In this document: positions 61,056-64,000 of the stretch, piece after piece
Layout: each line of letters starts with the position of its first letter
How positions within the stretch are numbered: the stretch's first letter is position 1
The notes under the pieces: generated by a model
The model's database searches: none
What the model saw: only the letters and a program-made list of their open reading frames with translations
What the model was told of the DNA's origin: nothing
Translations under genes and position numbers: made by a program
Assembly (NCBI RefSeq): GCF_016757735.1
Contig: NZ_CP068439.1
Span: 1,054,001-1,118,000 of the forward strand
DNA from: Aequorivita iocasae
Lineage (GTDB): Bacteria > Bacteroidota > Bacteroidia > Flavobacteriales > Flavobacteriaceae
DNA length: 64,000 nt
Direction of reading: 5' to 3'

Positions 61056-62099
61056 TTATTGCTTTTCCCTTTCGTTAAACAAATTCAACTTTTTGAGCCA
61101 CGCTGTTTGGCGTTCCAAAAGGAATACATCCAGAACCAACAAAAATAATGCCCCAGCCAAAAACCACTGAAACTGGTCCTTAAAATCAGTAAATTGCTTA
61201 GCTTCAAACTCCTTTTTATCCATTCCATTTAGAATGGCTTTTACTTGGTCAACAACCACTTTTGTGTTTGTGCCGTCAATATAATCACCATTAGCGGTAT
61301 TAGCAATCTCTTTAAGAGTTTCTTCACTTAAACGGGTGATTACCTGCTCGTTATTTTGGTCGCGTTTGTAATATTGAAGCACGCCATTTTCTTTGATAGG
61401 AATGGGTCCACCTTCCAAAGTTCCCACGCCAATGGTAAAAATACGGATGCCTTTTTCGGCAGCCTCTTCGGCATATTCTGAAACATTGCCTTCGTGGTCC
61501 TCTCCGTCTGAAATGATGAAAAGCACGCGATTGGTCTGCTCTTCATCGTCATAAAAAGTTTGTGCCATTTCGATGGCTTGGGTAATGGCGGTTCCTTGAG
61601 AAGAAACCATATCAGTATTCATACCGTTCAAAAATAGTTTTGCAGATGAAAAATCTGATGTAATTGGAACCTGTGGGAAAGCACTTCCAGCGTAACCAAT
61701 TATACCAATTCTATCTCCGGCAAGCCCGTTGATTACTTGAATGATAAGCTGTTTTGCTTTTTCCAAACGGTTGGGCGCAATGTCTTCCGCCAACATACTT
61801 TTTGAAACGTCTAAAGCAAAAACAATATCCACCCCTTCGCGTTTTACGGTTTCCAGCTTGGTCCCTATTTTAGGATTTACCAATGCAAAGCTCAAACAGG
61901 CAACGGCCAAACAGAGCAGCAAAACTTTTAAAACAGATTTGAAAAGTGAACGGTTAGGGCTTAATTTTTTCAAAAGTTCTTTGTCAACAAAACGCTTTTG
62001 AACTTTCCTTTTCCAAACCAAAAGCAATAGAAAAACAACCACAATCACCGGTATGGCGAAGAGAATGTAGAAGTATATGGGTTGCTCTAATTGATACAT
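61056..62099 (-). CDS. batB: BatB: VWA-domain membrane protein
   Basis: This 347-residue protein has membrane helices near residues 8-28 and 55-75, a von Willebrand A domain (about 85-290) and a last helix (about 308-328). The MIDAS motif is DVSKSMLAEDIAPNR (DxSxS), with IISDGEDHEGN as its continuation. It fits BatB of the aerotolerance operon; it binds divalent metal through MIDAS and probably forms a membrane complex with BatA. It is separated from batA by 3 bases. Confidence 0.93.
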   Translation of the reverse strand: MYQLEQPIYFYILFAIPVIVVVFLLLLVWKRKVQKRFVDKELLKKLSPNRSLFKSVLKVLLLCLAVACLSFALVNPKIGTKLETVKREGVDIVFALDVSKSMLAEDIAPNRLEKAKQLIIQVINGLAGDRIGIIGYAGSAFPQVPITSDFSSAKLFLNGMNTDMVSSQGTAITQAIEMAQTFYDDEEQTNRVLFIISDGEDHEGNVSEYAEEAAEKGIRIFTIGVGTLEGGPIPIKENGVLQYYKRDQNNEQVITRLSEETLKEIANTANGDYIDGTNTKVVVDQVKAILNGMDKKEFEAKQFTDFKDQFQWFLAGALFLLVLDVFLLERQTAWLKKLNLFNEREKQ

Positions 62100-62102
62100 T
62101 TC

Positions 62103-63107
62103 TTATAAAAATCCTTTAAATAGTGTTGTTCGCAACAAAAACTCAAACGCAATTAATATCAATGCGAAAATGGCCCAGGAACGGAACATTTCGTTATAAT
62201 TTGTGTATTTGAATTCTTCAATATCTGTTTTTTCAAGTTTGTTGATTTCTTCGTAAATCTGCTCCAGTTTGGTATTGCTAGTTGCCCGAAAATACTGGCC
62301 GCCAGTTTTTTCAGCAATTTCTTTCAGCAGGGCTTCGTCAATTTCAACTTGTACATTTCCATATTGAAATCCACCGTCTGGACGAATGCCTATGGGTGAC
62401 ATTGCCATACCATTGCTTCCCAAACCAATGGTATATACCTTTATCCCAAATTCCACCGCAAGTTCACTCGCTATTTTGGGGTCGATGAATCCTGAATTGT
62501 TTACGCCGTCCGTCAATAAAATAATCACTTTGCTTTTTGCACGGCTTTCCTTTAAACGGTTTACCGCTGTTGCCAAACCAGAACCAATTGCAGTTCCGCC
62601 TTCAATGGTGGTATTGTAGATTATATTCTTCAAGGAAGAAAGCACGATGCTTTTATCGCTGGTTAACGGCGTGCGGGTGTAACTCTCACCAGCATATTCT
62701 ACCAATCCAATTCTGTCATTTGGGCGACCATTGATAAAACGCGCAGCTACTGTTTTCAAAGCTTCCAAACGGTTTGGTTTTAAATCGCGTGCCAGCATAC
62801 TTGCCGAAACGTCTATTGCCATCACGATATCAATCCCGCGGGTAGTTTTTGTTTTTGTAGATTCGTCAACGGTGCGAGGGCGTGCCAAGGCCACAATCAA
62901 TGCAGAAAGGGCTAAAAGGCGAAGTGCAAAAAGTAAAGGTTTTAAACGCGCCAACCAATTTTTTCCAGATTTGAAACCGCTGATGCTGGAGATTTTTAGT
63001 GAAGCGGTTTGCTGTTTCCGTTTCCATAAATACCATAACACGAGCACTGGAAGTATGAGGAACAACCAGAAAAACTGCGGATTTACAAATTCGAAATTAC
63101 TGCCCAT
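62103..63107 (-). CDS. batA: BatA: VWA-domain membrane protein
   Basis: This 334-residue protein starts MGSNFEFVNPQFFWLFLIL with an immediate membrane helix, and a second follows near 55-75. It has the VWA MIDAS DVSASMLARDLKPNR (DxSxS) and LLTDGVNNSGFIDPK, and ends with a helix (about 310-330). The ATG at 63107 gives the usual BatA start; a further ATG six codons earlier exists. It overlaps the preceding gene's end by 11 bases. It begins the visible batA-batE run. Confidence 0.93.
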   Translation of the reverse strand: MGSNFEFVNPQFFWLFLILPVLVLWYLWKRKQQTASLKISSISGFKSGKNWLARLKPLLFALRLLALSALIVALARPRTVDESTKTKTTRGIDIVMAIDVSASMLARDLKPNRLEALKTVAARFINGRPNDRIGLVEYAGESYTRTPLTSDKSIVLSSLKNIIYNTTIEGGTAIGSGLATAVNRLKESRAKSKVIILLTDGVNNSGFIDPKIASELAVEFGIKVYTIGLGSNGMAMSPIGIRPDGGFQYGNVQVEIDEALLKEIAEKTGGQYFRATSNTKLEQIYEEINKLEKTDIEEFKYTNYNEMFRSWAIFALILIAFEFLLRTTLFKGFL

Positions 63108-64000
63108 CTTTCTCTGAAATTTCAAGCTCTATGGAAGCTTCAATTCGTTTTAATATTTCTTCGGCGTATTTTCCATCGTCCTGATACACAATCAACACTT
63201 CCTGCAAGCCATTTTGCTGTGCGAAAAGTAACAATTCGTAGGTGCTTTTCTGCTTCAATACTTTGTTTTCTGAAACCTGCACATTGAATTCGCCGTAGGC
63301 TTTTAAACCTTTTATGCCTTTTTCGGTTTCAAAATCATCGCGTTTTACGATCATATTTTTGGCGCCACTCTGTTCCAGGTCGTCCAAAACTGCATCTAGT
63401 GCCGTTTCCAAGGCAATGTCCTGTTTTTGGCTGAATTGCGTCGTAGAAACCATAATGTAAAGCGGGGAATTCATTTCGCCATAGGTGAAAAAGTCTTTGC
63501 CAATCACCGCACTTTTATCGGCATTGGTTATCGGTGCTTCTGCGCGAACAAGTACTTCTGGCGTTTCCAAAATTACTGCCGGATTGCCGTATTCGCTCTT
63601 TATCCATCTGCCTTCGGTGAGCTCGCGGAGGTCATTGCCCAAAACCTTATCTTTTAAATTATCGAAACCCGAAACGGCTCCGTAAATAACCCCTGCCAAA
63701 ACCACTGCTGCGAGAACGCCCGATATTCCCAAAATCCACTTTCTGCGCTGGCGTTTTTTCTGAAGTTTTTCAAGGTATTCCTGATTGGCCAAAAGCTCTT
63801 CTTCAGTAGGCTCGGGAACGGCTTCGTGGGTTTCGTTGATGATTTCCTCAATTGTTTTTCTATCCACTTCGGCTTGCCCGGACTCTTGGTTCATTTTGGC
63901 AAATTTCACCAAATCGGCACGTTTAAAAATTGCCTCCAGCTTGCGGATGGTTTCTAAATCAAAGTCGAAATTCCCCGCGTCTTTGTGCATCATCAGGCGT
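63097..64000 (-). CDS. gene before batA, C-terminal part (cut by window edge)
   Basis: This reading runs off the right edge: before the first ATG in view the frame is open (CGC CTG). The visible 301 codons have a Lys/Glu-rich region, a membrane helix (about 88-108 of the visible part, WILGISGVLAAVVLAGVIYGA) and a soluble C-terminal domain. The IRKLEAIFKRADLVKFAK segment is seen in proteins encoded before batA in Flavobacteria (DUF4381-like, from memory). It is probably part of the Bat operon, which usually begins with a MoxR ATPase and a DUF58 protein further right. Confidence 0.7.
   Translation of the reverse strand, partial: RLMMHKDAGNFDFDLETIRKLEAIFKRADLVKFAKMNQESGQAEVDRKTIEEIINETHEAVPEPTEEELLANQEYLEKLQKKRQRRKWILGISGVLAAVVLAGVIYGAVSGFDNLKDKVLGNDLRELTEGRWIKSEYGNPAVILETPEVLVRAEAPITNADKSAVIGKDFFTYGEMNSPLYIMVSTTQFSQKQDIALETALDAVLDDLEQSGAKNMIVKRDDFETEKGIKGLKAYGEFNVQVSENKVLKQKSTYELLLFAQQNGLQEVLIVYQDDGKYAEEILKRIEASIELEISEKDGQ

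Noticed and set aside
1-64000. CRISPR array, insertion sequence or rRNA
   Set aside because: No regularly spaced repeats, terminal inverted repeats with transposase, or rRNA segments were seen on reading both strands.

Overview
The window looks like chromosomal DNA of a member of the Flavobacteriaceae (Bacteroidota). Supporting this are the AT-rich genes, many copies of the Bacteroidota promoter -7 element TAnnTTTG a short distance before start codons, few obvious Shine-Dalgarno sequences, and gene content typical of this family: DUF4175, head-GIN DUF2807, the YtxH/holin-like pair, a TonB-receptor-like barrel, DUF177-rpmF-fabH-accB-accC, and the batABCDE (aerotolerance) operon. I see no insertion sequence, prophage, CRISPR array or rRNA gene. 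It reads as core housekeeping chromosome rather than a genomic island.

Layout. 0-16 kb: start of mnmG with a perfect parS-like palindrome in its leader, ybeY coupled to a giant DUF4175 membrane protein, gltX, an outer-membrane barrel, an SPFH protein, a YtxH / holin-like / small-protein operon, glnS facing folB, tRNA-Cys, a small lipoprotein, and an rnr-GIN-LysE operon. 15.5-16.16 kb: the only gene-free stretch above 300 bases. It is AT-rich, has repeated GTTAAC/TTATCAACA-type motifs and is flanked by genes pointing away, so I treat it as a replication-origin candidate. 16-27 kb: rpiB with a zinc exporter and ElaA; then mostly minus-strand genes for a sterol-desaturase-like enzyme, an S41 protease, DUF4349 with rnpA, and an exported M1 peptidase / S8 protease / metallo-beta-lactamase-fold run. 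27-39 kb: a proton antiporter, lepA, an outer-membrane receptor-like barrel, dusB, a LolE-like permease with rbfA, methylmalonyl-CoA epimerase, a CAU-anticodon tRNA, and divergent ribE and pdxA.

39-45.4 kb: DUF177, rpmF, fabH, accB and accC (fatty-acid initiation), then an oxidoreductase, mtgA and a GreA-like small protein that overlap each other. 45-52.9 kb: a FUSC membrane protein, a quinone-type oxidoreductase, a pheS operon that also encodes a 54-residue membrane peptide, a conserved small protein and an ABC ATPase, and cvpA. 52.9-57.6 kb: two SulP anion transporters flanking a beta carbonic anhydrase, which suggests inorganic-carbon uptake. 57.6-64 kb: batA to batE plus the end of the gene before batA, all on the minus strand and tightly packed.

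Main points of interest are the parS-like site together with the possible oriC, the SulP/carbonic anhydrase/SulP unit with a structured intergenic hairpin, several very small membrane or secreted proteins, and places where the promoter motif contradicts the longest-ORF start. I did not find a clearly new defence or biosynthetic system.
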